Assembly (NCBI GenBank): GCA_032622095.1
Contig: CP136063.1
Span: 81,755,980-81,819,979 of the forward strand
Direction of reading: 5' to 3'
Length of the DNA stretch: 64,000 bases
DNA from: Siphonodentalium dalli
Taxonomy: Eukaryota > Mollusca > Scaphopoda > Gadilida > Siphonodentaliidae
Below are positions 39,437 through 50,041 of the stretch, in pieces. A program made the translations under genes and the position numbers. Within the stretch, counting starts at the first letter, position 1, and each line of letters begins with the position of its first letter. The notes under the pieces are model-generated. The model worked only from the letters and a program-made list of their open reading frames with translations. It did no database searches and was not told where the DNA came from.

Positions 39437-42400
39437 ATAGCCACAGTAATCCTGAGGCCATCGCCGCTATACAAATAAAAAGACTGGCACTTCCAGAGCT
39501 TGACTCACTGTGGTCAAACAGGCGCAATGATTGGGTTGTCAGCGGACACATATTACACGGTATGTGCGATCTACGCAAAACGCCAAATACAGATTACATT
39601 GCGCGTCTCCACCCTGAAGCAGTTTGTAGAGCGAGTGGAATGTATGTGTATGACCGGGTTTCTTCTTTATCAATGTTAATAATAAGAATTTTGTAAATGG
39701 TTTTATTGAGATTGTTCCTATCAGAAAACAGCATTTTAAAGGATATATTTGCTCCAGATATGCTAAAATCAGCATTGTTTAAACATTGGAATAATGTCCT
39801 TCATGTATAAACCGATTTGTTATGTCATATATATAACTACATGGGCTACTTTGGTCTGAAATAAACCATTATATATAAAGGATTCACAGTAAACAAGACG
39901 ATGAAAACAAACAATTGTGGAACGCTGGTGACACTTATTGGTATATTAGCCGATTAACAGATACAAATTTCTCAGGTCATTTACATATTTTAGATTCGGT
40001 GAATAATAGCAAAAACAACGTTGATATTATCGGTGTGTAACTGACAACCTCAAAGCAACAAAGGGATTTTTGTCAGGGCACTGATGCATACGATATTATG
40101 ACAACTCCGTTTGAACTACTGATGATTTAAAAAATTAAGGTCGCTGTATTCAACAAGGTCAATGCAACCAAATTAAGGGTTTTGTATGACCACAGAGGTT
40201 TTCCATATTATACATAGTTAGTATAAAGTATTCACAGTAGATAAGACTGTTAATACAGACAAGAGTGATATTTTTGTGACAATTTATGGTCTTCTGGTTG
40301 AGAATGAGTATTAGCTTGAGGAATGAGCACGCCCAATTTAATGTCCTCATGCCTATATTACCGGGTTCAGTTATGATAAATAACGACAACAATACATTAA
40401 TAAGTCAAATTAGTAAGTGAATACATTTGCCAAATTGTTTAGTATTCGAGCGGTGAGTCATTAACAAGGCAGGCATGTGTCTAAATGGAGGAAGAGCAAG
40501 CATTGAACTGCTTTAACACCATCGTATATTGTTTAGTTGTGATGAATTACATCATAGTTCTGAATAAATACACAGTTTTAACTATAATTGTTGTCTAAGA
40601 TAATGTCGATACCTATCTGACAAGCTCACAACAAATGTAAGGGCTTTATACAAAGGCACTGAGGTATTTGATATCATGACAACTGCATATGAGCTATTGT
40701 TGACAAGGTCAATGAAAACAAATTAAGGGTTTTGTGTGATCGCAATGAGGTTTTCCATATCAAACCTAGTGCATCATGATAAAGGCCATTCCACACGGCG
40801 AGATAAATTAAAACCAAATAAGTGAATAACGAAACAACCATGAGTTCAACCATTCAGAAAGCCGTCGTCGCAGAAAACGCCATGTGTAAGGAACTTAAGG
40901 GATACACAGTTGAGAAGACTGTCAATAGAGACAATTGTGACATGAGTGACTATTTACGGTCTTCTGGTTGATAGTGGGCATTGTTAGCTAGACGAATGAG
41001 CACGCCAAGTTGATGTATGCACGCCTATTTTACCGGGTTTACTTTTGATAAATATAAACTTCTATATACAAAGCTGTGCTCTTGTGTTTTGTGAACGTTC
41101 TTTTATATCTAATGATAACTAAAAAGATATACAATATATGCCGAGCACGTCTGCGATAACATGATTATGCAACTGATTACACCTCTATTATAGCCATTTG
41201 GCAGTGTGAAGATCCAAATTATGATCGCTTGTTTCATCGCGGTCCGGTTCCAGAGACCAACATAGGTCTATGAATATGATAAACATTCTTGGGAAGACTC
41301 TTTTTACCATAGAAAGACTAATGCAAGTGGTCGAATTCAGAAAGTTCTGTTCTAATACGAATTGAGATGGTCCATGTGTGTATTGGTTATCCATCCTACA
41401 GTTCCCATTTTAAAAGAGAATCCCAAATATAACCAAGTATTTACTTAATACTCGTTAACTTTTATAAAACATATATATTGCCATATTTCAGTAGATTTAA
41501 ATCCTGCTATTTTTCAACAGGCAAACATGTAGAGTTGGCCTACACTGATTACCAAAATCATGTTCAGATTACGCATCCAATTAATGGTTTACTTTACAGC
41601 TTTGTAATAATTAGTCTATCAAACCAGTAATGCCACATCGGCATTCGTGTCCACCAAATACTTATGTTCCTATTTCTCAGACCTACAATCATCGAGATCG
41701 TGAACATCGAACTATATGACTTGTATTGCAGATTCGAATAGGATGCAGAGCCATTATTTTCATTCCTTCCGTTATCTTAAATATGGTGATCTATCAATGG
41801 CCGTATGTTTCAGATGTGTTATTTGTACTGAAGATTTTGATAATTGGTTTAATCTAAGGGATGACATAGAACTGGTCCATAATTTTTCCCCAAATACTCC
41901 CGATGCCTACATGGACCATATGCTCTTTGGCAATCCTGGACAATCTTTCCAGTGCTTTGAAGACGGTTATAATGTTCAAAATCCAACATATTCCATCCCA
42001 CTTTTACTGTCATCAAATCATTACCAGTTACTAATTCCGTTTGAATTATACAGAAGTCGGTTTCTCCAATGTCAAACCCTGATGGTTCCCTATATACCCT
42101 CCTCTTGGTAAAATTCTTAGCGAGAAGCATAGACGCAGAGCCAACGGAGTGAGTTATTTCAGTACAAGAGGGCGGCAACTAATAATTATGACATGGTGGT
42201 GACCATTCGTGGTCTTGTAGACTTAGCATGGGTAGGAGAAAATATTAAAAAAAAATCGGAACCAATTTTCAGCTAACCTGAAAAATATAGCAGATTCAAA
42301 AAGTGGATGCCAGACAAAGTGTGCTATTTAGTTTCACCGTCAATAAGACGGTGCAGACGAAAAATTATGACCTGGTGATGACAATTCATTGTCTTCTTGT

Positions 42401-42670
42401 TCAGACTGAGCATTGTTAAAAAATAAAATAAACAATCAGAACGGATTTTCAGGTAACTTGAACCCGAAAATCTATATCTGAAAAACCCCTATCTGAAAAA
42501 GGTAACATTTGTCAACAAATCGCAGATATGGGTATGCTTGGACGAGGAGCCGGTATGGCGCTCTGAAAAGAAAGAAAAGAGACGAGTCTGACAGTTGAGA
42601 TGCACGGTATGATTTGACAACAATTAGTCAAATTTCATGACCCAATTTTCAGGTAACAAGACAAAAGATA
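39437..42670 (+). repeat. Array unit 12 (chimeric)
   Basis: 3234 bp. Same chimeric structure as unit 11 and the same private variants (CGAGATAAATTAAAACC, ATGATAAACATTC, GTAGATTTAAATCC, CTAATAATTATGACATGG) at 3234-bp spacing, so one of the two is a duplicate of the other. Confidence 0.95.
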
Positions 42671-45600
42671 ATAGCCACAGTAATCCTGAGGCCATCGCCG
42701 CTATACAAATAAAAAGACTGGCACTTCCAGAGCTTGACTCACTGTGGTCAAACAGGCGCAATGATTGGGTTGTCAGCGGACACATATTACACGGTATGTG
42801 CGATCTACGCAAAACGCCAAATACAGATTACATTGCGCGTCTCCACCCTGAAGCAGTTTGTAGAGCGAGTGGAATGTATGTGTATGACCGGGTTTCTTCT
42901 TTATCAATGTTAATAATAAGAATTTTGTAAATGGTTTTATTGAGATTGTTCCTATCAGAAAACAGCATTTTAAAGGATATATTTGCTCCAGATATGCTAA
43001 AATCAGCATTGTTTAAACATTGGAATAATGTCCTTCATGTATAAACCGATTTGTTATGTCATATATATAACTACATGGGCTACTTTGGTCTGAAATAAAC
43101 CATTATATATAAAGGATTCACAGTAAACAAGACGATGAAAACAAACAATTGTGGAACGCTGGTGACACTTATTGGTATATTAGCCGATTAACAGATACAA
43201 ATTTCTCAGGTCATTTACATATTTTAGATTCGGTGAATAATAGCAAAAACAACGTTGATATTATCGGTGTGTAACTGACAACCTCAAAGCAACAAAGGGA
43301 TTTTTGGCAGGGCACTGATGCATACGATATTATGACAACTCCGTTTGAACTACTGATGATTTAAAAAATTAAGGTCGCTGTATTCAACAAGGTCAATGCA
43401 ACCAAATTAAGGGTTTTGTATGACCACAGAGGTTTTCCATATTATACATAGTTAGTATAAAGTATTCACAGTAGATAAGACTGTTAATACAGACAAGAGT
43501 GATATTTTTGTGACAATTTATGGTCTTCTGGTTGAGAATGAGTATTAGCTTGAGGAATGAGCACGCCCAATTTAATGTCCTCATGCCTATATTACCGGGT
43601 TCAGTTATGATAAATAACGACAACAATACATTAATAAGTCAAATTAAGAAGTGAATACATTTGCCAAATTGTTTAGTATTCGAGCGGTGAGTCATTAACA
43701 AGGCAGACATGTGTCTAAATGGAGGAAGAGCAAGCATTGAACTGCTTTAACACCATCATATATTGTTTGGTTGTGATGAATTACATTATAGTTCTGAATA
43801 AATACACACTGTTTCAACTATTATTGTGTAAGATAATGTCGATACCTATCTGACAAGCTCACAACAAATGTAAGGGCTTTATACAAAGGCACTGAGGTGT
43901 TTGATATCATGACAACTCCATATGAGCTATTGTGACAGGGTCAAAGAAAACAAATTAAGGGCTTTGTGTGATCGCAATGAGGTTTTCCATATCAGACCTT
44001 GTGCATCATGATAAAGGCCATTCCACACGGCGAGATCAATTAAAACAAAAATAAGTGAATAACGAAACAACCATGAGTTCAACCATTCAGAAAGCCGTCG
44101 TCGCAGAAAACGCCATGTGTAAGGAACTTAAGGGATACACAGTTGAGAAGACTGTCAATAGAGACAATTGTGACATGAGTGACTATTTACGGTCTTCTGG
44201 TTGATAGTGGGCATTGTTAGCTAGACGAATGAGCACGCCAAGTTGATGTATGCACGCTTATTTTACCGGGTTTACTTTTGATAAATATAAACTTCTATAT
44301 ACAAAGCTGTGCTCTTGTGTTTTGTGAACGTTCTTTTATATCTAATGATAACTAAAAAGATATACAATATATGCCGAGCACGTCTGCGATAACATGATTA
44401 TGCAACTGATTACACCTCTATTATAGCCATTTGGCAGTGTGAAGATCCAAATTATGATCGCTTGTTTCATCGCGGTCCGGTTCCAGAGACCAACATAGGT
44501 CTATGAATATGCTAAACATTCTTGGGAAGACTCTTTTTACCATAGAAAGACTAATGCAAGTGGTCGAATTCAGAAAGTTCTGTTCTAATACGAATTGAGA
44601 TGGTCCATGTGTGTATTGGTTATCCATCCTACAGTTCCCATTTTAAAAGAGAATCCCAAATATAACCAAGTATTTACTTAATACTCGTTAACTTTTATAA
44701 AACATATATATTGCCATATTTCAGTAGATTGAAATCCTGCTATTTTTCAACAGGCAAACATGTAGAGTTGGCCTACACTGATTACCAAAATCATGTTCAG
44801 ATTACGCATCCAATTAATGGTTTACTTTACAGCTTTGTAATAATTAGTCTATCAAACCAGTAATGCCACATCGGCATTCGTGTCCACCAAATACTTATGT
44901 TCCTATTTCTCAGACCTACAATCATCGAGATCGTGAACATCTAACTATATGACTTGTATTGCAGATTCGAATAGGATGCAGAGCCATTATTTTCATTCCT
45001 TCCGTTATCTTAAATATGGTGATCTATCAATGGCGGTATGTTTCAGATGTGTTATTTGTACTGAAGATTTTGATAATTGGTTTAATCTAAGGGATGACAG
45101 AACTGGTCCATAATTTTCCCCCAAATACTCCCGATGTCTACGTGGACCATATGCTCTTTGGCAATCCTGGACAATCTTTCCAGTGCTTTGAAGACGGTTA
45201 TAATGTTCAAAATCCAACATATTCCATCCCACTTTTACTGTCATCAAATCATTACCAGTTACTAATTCCGTTTGAATTATACAGAAGGAAGTCGGTTTCT
45301 CCAATGTCAAACCCTGATGGTTCCCTATATACCCTCCTCTTGGTAAACTTCTTGGCGAGAAGCATAGACGCAGAGCCAACGGAGTGAGTTATTTCAGTAC
45401 AAGAGGGCGGCAACTAATAAGTATGACATGGTGGTGACCATTCATGGTCTTGTAGACTTAGCATGGGTAGGAGAAAATATAATTAAATAAAATCGGAACC
45501 AATTTTCAGCTAACCTGAAAAATATAGCAGATTCAAAAAGTGGATGCCAGACAAAGTGTGCTATTTAGTTTCACCGTCAATAAGACGGTGCAGACGAAAA

Positions 45601-45897
45601 ATTATGACCTGGTGATGACAATTCATTGTCTTCTTGTTCAGACTGAGCATTGTTATAAATAAAATAAACAATCAGAGCCGATTTTCAGGTAACTTAACCA
45701 GAAAATAAGAAACCTATATCTGAAAAAGGTAACATTTGTCAACAAATCGCAGATATGGGTATGCTTGGACGAGGAGCCGGTATGGCGCTCTGAAAAGAAA
45801 GAAAAGAGATGAGTCTGACAGTTGAGATGCACGGTATGATTTGACAACAATTAGTCAAATTTCATGACCCAATTTTCAGGTAACAAGACAAAAGATA
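42671..45897 (+). repeat. Array unit 13 (right edge, chimeric)
   Basis: 3227 bp. It mixes first-subfamily CACACTGTTTCAACTATTATTG (near 43804) with the second-subfamily 27-bp deletion (near 44100) and a GAAGGAAGTCGG form not seen elsewhere. The 131-codon frame is broken by loss of AT from GACATAGAACTGG near 45100. It ends where the array sequence passes into the native flank. Confidence 0.93.
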
Positions 45898-46102
45898 ATT
45901 GAGAACTATTTGCATCCACCATCATTCGTATGACACAGGCATCGCACAAACCCACTCAAGCATCGATCAGTTTCATGTTGAAACAAATGTTTATAAATGA
46001 GAACGATGTGTTAATTTGTTTAAATTGGGAAACGAAAGCATGGATGCTCTTCATTTAAAGATCATTGTAATTTTTACTAGCCTACCTAAAATTCAAAACA
46101 TG
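45898..46102 (+). repeat. Right-flank spacer module, first copy
   Basis: TTGAGAACTATTTGCATCCA through AATGAGAACGATGTGTTAAT and TTAAAGATCATTGTAATTTTTA. Diverged copies lie at about 47940-48150, 49990-50070 (5' part only) and 56043-56150 (3' part only), and the window's last bases repeat a piece present at about 48148-48182. Confidence 0.75.
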
Positions 46103-46256
46103 CACAATTGTCCTGAGTGCCCCAAACGTTTACAACTTCGCCTCAGGTTTATATAGCCATATTCGTATTGAACACCGTGGAACTGACGCCCACCAGTGTC
46201 CACACTGCCAACGGCGATTTGGCCGCCTCGACGACGCCATCAGACACCTGAGATAA
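46103..46256 (+). pseudogene. C2H2 zinc-finger exon, decayed copy A
   Basis: Two finger-like units. The first begins HNCPECP and, after one extra base in CCCCAAACG, continues as SGLYSHIRIEH, giving the C-x2-C...H-x4-H order of a C2H2 finger. The second reads HQCPHCQRRFGRLDDAIRHL followed by Arg and TAA at 46254-46256, lacking its last histidine. Copy B at 56175-56327 has no frameshift at this point, which supports the reading. C2H2 fingers usually bind DNA or RNA; nothing more specific can be said. Confidence 0.65.
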
Positions 46257-46299
46257 TGCAGGGACAGATCCCGATCTCCTCTTGTCCAGCTATTGGAAT

Positions 46300-46515
46300 C
46301 ACCAACACCAAGTCCATTTTCACTAAACTCCAGGAGCTCATCGTTCTCAAGCGGATACTGCACTTACACAAATCTCTCCAAATTCAAACAGACCCAACAA
46401 CGCCCCCACGGGGTCGGCTGTCACTGCGAACTTTGCCGAACTCAACGACATTGTCGTGACCATTCACGGTCTTCTTGTCGACTTCGCATTCAGTAGAAGA
46501 AAATAAAAAACAAGG
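46300..46515 (+). pseudogene. Second finger-like piece joined to a terminal-exon module
   Basis: Reads FSSGYCTYTNLSKFKQTQQR, then GVGCHCELC, then after a slip of frame FAELNDIVVTIHGLLVDFAF SRRK and TAA. The last stretch is the terminal-exon peptide seen throughout the window. Here it follows a CxxC pair directly, which suggests that the recurring exon is the C-terminal part of a zinc-finger protein. The frame slip, near 46433, is needed for that reading and is an inference. Confidence 0.5.
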
Positions 46516-46599
46516 GCTACGCATCTAAGATGCTTTTGTCGAGTTTTTTGGCAGTCAAACCAAACTTCTGCCAATAAGGTGCACAACTCCAGGAAAAAA

Positions 46600-47265
46600 A
46601 GTATATTATTGCAATAGACCTATATACCAAATATCAATTGAATCCATTAATATTTCATTGAGTTATCGCACTAACGGTGATAAAATTGTTATTAAAATAG
46701 ACAAACTAAGACCCATAACTCCGGAAAAGAAATTCGGAAAAAACAGGTTTTCGAACTCGTCCGAGGTATTGTTGCAGGAAACTCATATATCATTGTTGAA
46801 ATCGGTTAAAATTTCATCGAGTTATCGCGCTAACGGTGATAACATTGCTAAAAATAGACAAACTAAGACCCATAACTCTGCGAAAACAATTCGGACAAAC
46901 CTGGTTTTCGAACTCGTCCGAGATATTGTTGCAGGAGACTCATATATCATTGTTGAAATCGGTTAATATTTCATCGCGCTAACGGTGATAAAATTGCTAA
47001 AAATAGATAACTAAGTCCCATAACTCCGGGAAAAAAAATCCGACAAACCTGGTTTTCGAACTCGTCCGAGATATTGTTCCAAGAGTCTCATATACCAAAT
47101 ATTGTTGAAATTGGTTAATATTTCATTGAGTTATCGCGCTAATGGTGAGAACATTGCTAAAAATAGACAAACTAAGACCCATAACTCCGGAAAATTTGGT
47201 TAATATTTGCGTGATATTTGCGTGAGTTATCGCGCTAACGGTGAAAAACTACAAAAAAAAGTCAA
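46600..47265 (+). repeat. Satellite of about 155-160 bp, roughly 4.5 copies
   Basis: The string GAGTTATCGCGCTAACGGTG recurs at about 46660, 46819, 46970 (shortened), 47127 and 47224. Between them each copy carries ATAACTCCGGAAAA, GGTTTTCGAACTCGTCCGAG and ATTGTTGAAATCGGTTAATA. The last copy is truncated to about 97 bp. A 102-codon frame across 46658-46966 simply reflects this repeat. Confidence 0.85.
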
Positions 47266-47449
47266 CAAAGATGGATAACTCTTCGGACGTGACCTATTTT
47301 CTACAGGCAGTAAATAGTCATTGGGAGCAACTCACATACTATCATATTTTTTAATCCGTTCGCAAATGTCAAAGTTATAAGGCATTCTTTAGGTCCGCCC
47401 GCCAACCGTCCCTCGTCAAACCGTAAGTAAAAACTCCACTAAAAATACA

Positions 47450-47945
47450 TTCGGAACCAATTTTCAGGTAACCTCACAAATATTGCTGATTCGAACAGTG
47501 GATGGTACATACAAAAAGTGAGCTTCTTGTTTTTGATATCCCACTTGACATTTATGATATTTATATTGTACACCCATAATAACTCCTATCATATGGCGCT
47601 TGACAACATCTGTTCATCGTCGATATCACTGTGGACGAAAAATTATGACACGGTGATAATTCTGTCTTCTTATTGAGACCAAGCATTGTTAGGAGAAAAT
47701 AAAACAAAAATCTCAACCAATTTTTAGGTAACCAGACATATAAGATTTCCATATCTGAAAAAGGTAAAAAAAAAAAAAAGGTCAGATATGGATATGCTTG
47801 GACGAGGACCCCGTATGGAAGGAACTTGGAAAAACCAGAAAAAGAGCGAGTCCGGCTGTTTAAAGTTGAGATACATGGTCTGATTTGACACCAATTAATC
47901 AAATTTCCTGACCCAATTTTCAGGTAACTTGACAAAAAGATAATT
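47450..47945 (+). pseudogene. Flank copy of terminal-exon plus MLGRGAG modules
   Basis: CGGAACCAATTTTCAGGTAAC at 47453, a decayed terminal exon at about 47625-47695 (AATTATGACACGGTGATAAT...GAGACCAAGCATTGTTAGG), then a second module reading SDMDMLGRGPRM near 47781. It shows the same order of modules as the array unit (terminal exon, TTTTCAGGTAAC, MLGRGAG, GACCCAATTTTCAGGTAAC) and runs into GATAATTGAGAAC as the last unit does. Confidence 0.65.
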
Positions 47946-48631
47946 GAGAACTATTTGTAACCACCATCATTCGTATGACACAGGCATCGCATAAATCCCC
48001 TCAAGCATCGATCAGTTTTATGTTGAAACGAATGTTTATAAATGAGAACGATGTGTTAATTTGTTTATATTAATTACATCTTTTGGGAAAGAAACCATGG
48101 GTCCTCTTCATTAAATATCATTTTAATATTTACTAGCCTAATTAAAATGTATTGAAATTTCCTTTTGAAAAACTGATATCTGAGCGACAAATCCGCACAT
48201 GTTATGTATGTCATTTTATTGCGGATAATGTACCAATATTAGTATCATATTGTTGGCTTAGCTCTAGACAAATGCCCATACTTTGGTTTGTTCCTACCAT
48301 TAGTCACTGAGTTATGACCTTTACTTTTAAGACCGATTAAAAATGTCTTGCAAATTTCAGTGGAGTGAACTCGTGCAATTTTCCAATAAGCATACATGCA
48401 AAGATGACCTACAGTGAATAACAAAATAATGTTACTTGACCATATTTGTTACCTTTTGTGACTTTTCACAGCTTTATAATAATTATTCCATCTAACCAGT
48501 AATGCCACATTTAAAATAGGCCACATTGGCATTATGTCCACAAAATACTTATTTTCCTATTTAACAAACCTCCAACATCCCTCGAAACCGTGTACAACTA
48601 TAAGACTTGTATTTCATTTCTTCTATTGCAG
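47940..48631 (+). other. Spacer and intron-like sequence ending in a splice acceptor
   Basis: After the spacer module, sequence from about 48350 matches the array unit upstream of its terminal exon (ATGCCACAT...GGCATT, GTCCAC.AAATACTTAT.TTCCTATTT) and the distal paralog at 63040-63213. It ends TTTCATTTCTTCTATTGCAG at 48631, a textbook pyrimidine tract and acceptor. Confidence 0.6.
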
Positions 48632-48749
48632 ATTCGAAACCTTGATGCCACAGACAACAATAAGCCAGCTATTTGAGCACAAAGGTTTCACTGTCGACAA
48701 AAGTGTGGTGACCATTCATGGTATTCTTGTGGAGACTGAGCATTGGTAG
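48632..48749 (+). pseudogene. Terminal-exon module with intact acceptor and stop
   Basis: Directly after the acceptor at 48631 the frame reads FETLMPQTTISQLFEHKGFT, then VDKSVVTIHGILVETEHW and TAG at 48747-48749. It lacks the KTNNYDM residues present in the copy at 49086-49227, an in-frame loss. This is one of the two least decayed copies of the recurring exon. I do not recognise the protein family; no catalytic motif is visible. It could be a live 3' exon of a gene whose other exons lie outside the window, or a relic. Confidence 0.5.
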
Positions 48750-48769
48750 GAGAAAAACAAATACAATAG

Positions 48770-48965
48770 GAACCAATATTCAGGTAACCTGACAAATATT
48801 GCAGATTCGAAAAGAGAATGCAACACACACAAAGTGATCTATTTGGTTTCACCATCGATAAGACGTGCAGACGAAGAATTGTGGATGGTGATGACAATTC
48901 ATTGTCTTCTTGTTGAGACTGAGCATTGTTTGGAGAAAATAAACAAAAAACAATCTGAACCAATT
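48770..48965 (+). pseudogene. Decayed terminal-exon module
   Basis: Starts at AGGAACCAATATTCAGGTAAC, has GCAGATTCGAAAAGAGAATGC and then GGATGGTGATGACAATTCAT followed by CTTCTTGTTGAGACTGAGCATTG. Closest in form to module b of the array units (both have GACAAATATTGCAGATTC or its derivative and ACAAAGTG.CTATTT.GTTTCACC). Confidence 0.55.
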
Positions 48966-49227
48966 TTCAGGTAACCAGACAAATAAGCAACCCATATCTG
49001 AAAAGGGTAAAATTTATCAAAAAATCTCAGATATCGGTATGCTTGGACGAGGAGCCGGTATGGAACTAGAAAGGCAAGAAAATCGATTCGAAACATTGAT
49101 GCCACAGACCACAAGAAGCCAGTTATTTGAGTACAAAGGTTTCACCGTCGACAAAAGGGTGAAAACCAATAACTACGACATGGTGGTGACCATTCATTGT
49201 CTTCTTGAAGAGACTGAGCATTGGTAG
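48943..49227 (+). pseudogene. Longest open module: MLGRGAG exon fused to terminal exon
   Basis: The frame is open from 48943 to TAG at 49225-49227 and joins both modules: ISEKGKIYQKISDIGMLGRG, then AGMELERQEN, then FETLMPQTTRSQLFEYKGFT and finally NYDMVVTIHCLLEETEHW. The change from one module to the other lies at 49085/49086, AAAATCG to ATTCGAAAC. At 48631 the same ATTCGAAAC is preceded by an intron acceptor, and at 49370-49375 a copy of the first module ends in GTGAGT, a donor. The copy here thus has exactly the sequence expected after splicing. No known domain is recognised. Confidence 0.55.
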
Positions 49228-50041
49228 GAGAAAATAATAAAAAAAAGAATCGGAACCAATTTTCAGGTAACCTAGCAAATAAGCTTTCCATATCTGAAAA
49301 AGGTCAAATGTGCTTGTTGGTATGTTTGGATGACGAGCCGGTATCTAACTCGGAAAAACTAGAAAAACCGTGAGTCCGACTGTTTCAAGTGGAGAACTCT
49401 AAATCGTGTACATCTATCTATAAAACTTGTATTTCATTTCTCCTATGGTATATTCTAATAGTGGATACAACAGGCAGAAAGAAGTCAATGCGACGGTACA
49501 GTTGAAGAACTGTGAAATGGCGATGACAATGCATGATGAGCATTGTTGGTAAAAAATAAAAACAAACAATCCTGAACCAATTTTCAGGTAACCAGACAAA
49601 TAGGCTTTCCACATCTGAAAAAAAGGAGAAATTTGTTTTAAAATGCCAGATATGGGTATGCTTGGACGAGGAGCCGGTATTGAAAACGGCAAAACTGGAA
49701 CAAAAAAAGTTTGTTTCAAGTGATATCTCGAAATCGTGTACATCTAACTACTGACTTGTATTTCATTTCTTCTATTGCAGATTTGAATAGTGGATAAGCA
49801 TTCCATATCTGAAAAAGTTAATTATTTTCAAAAAATCTCCGATATGGGTATGCTTGGACGATAAGACGGTATGGCACTCAGAAAAAGTAGAAAAACGTCG
49901 AGTTTGACAGATTCAACTTGAGATACACGGTCTGATTTGACACAATTAATCAAATTTCCTGACCCAATTTCCGGGTTAGCTGACAAACGATAATTGAGAC
50001 CTATTTGCAACCACAGGCATCGCACAATCCACTCAATCATC
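49228..50041 (+). pseudogene. Run of further decayed module copies
   Basis: Three more rounds are visible: CGGAACCAATTTTCAGGTAAC at 49250 with a MLGRGAG-like remnant (GGTATGTTTGGATGACGAGC) and donor GTGAGT at 49370; CTGAACCAATTTTCAGGTAAC at 49571 with DMGMLGRGAGIENGK; and at 49739-49786 an intron end TTCTTCTATTGCAG followed by ATTTGAATAGTGG and a third SDMGMLGR with a stop. Copies differ in which piece has been lost. Confidence 0.6.

Larger units (their letters stand above)
2059..45897 (+). repeat. Macrosatellite: 13 tandem units of about 3.23 kb
   Basis: The same sequence recurs head to tail thirteen times. Taking the start of each unit at the ATAGCCAC motif, the starts are 2059, 5867, 9129, 12382, 15620, 18854, 22100, 26515, 29745, 32974, 36203, 39437 and 42671, and the last unit ends at 45897. 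Spacings are 3808, 3262, 3253, 3238, 3234, 3246, 4415, 3230, 3229, 3229, 3234 and 3234 bp, with 3227 bp for the last. The two long units are explained by single insertions plus one deletion shared by the others. The joint between units is GACAAAAGATAAT followed by AGCCAC. At the right edge the same GATAAT runs instead into TGAGAAC, the native flank sequence seen again at about 47940. Adjacent units are nearly identical while unit 1 is the most diverged. Confidence 0.97.

Noticed and set aside
2059-45897. Array as rDNA, 5S, histone or tRNA gene cluster
   Set aside because: No rRNA, histone or tRNA sequence elements are seen in the unit on either strand.
2059-45897. CRISPR-like or bacterial repeat system
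   Set aside because: Units are kilobases long, nearly identical throughout, with eukaryotic transposons and splice signals.
2059-45897. Assembly duplication artefact
   Set aside because: Units differ by substitutions, indels and two unit-specific insertions, and form chimeras, which an assembler would not invent. Near-identical twins (9/10, 4/5) remain worth a read check.
46658-46966. 102-codon plus-strand frame
   Set aside because: It is a translation of the 155-160 bp satellite, with the same peptide repeated.
49086-49227. Possible relation of the terminal-exon peptide to a PIWI-domain segment (VD..V....YD)
   Set aside because: Only a few spaced residues agree and the peptide stops before any PIWI catalytic motif; chance likeness.
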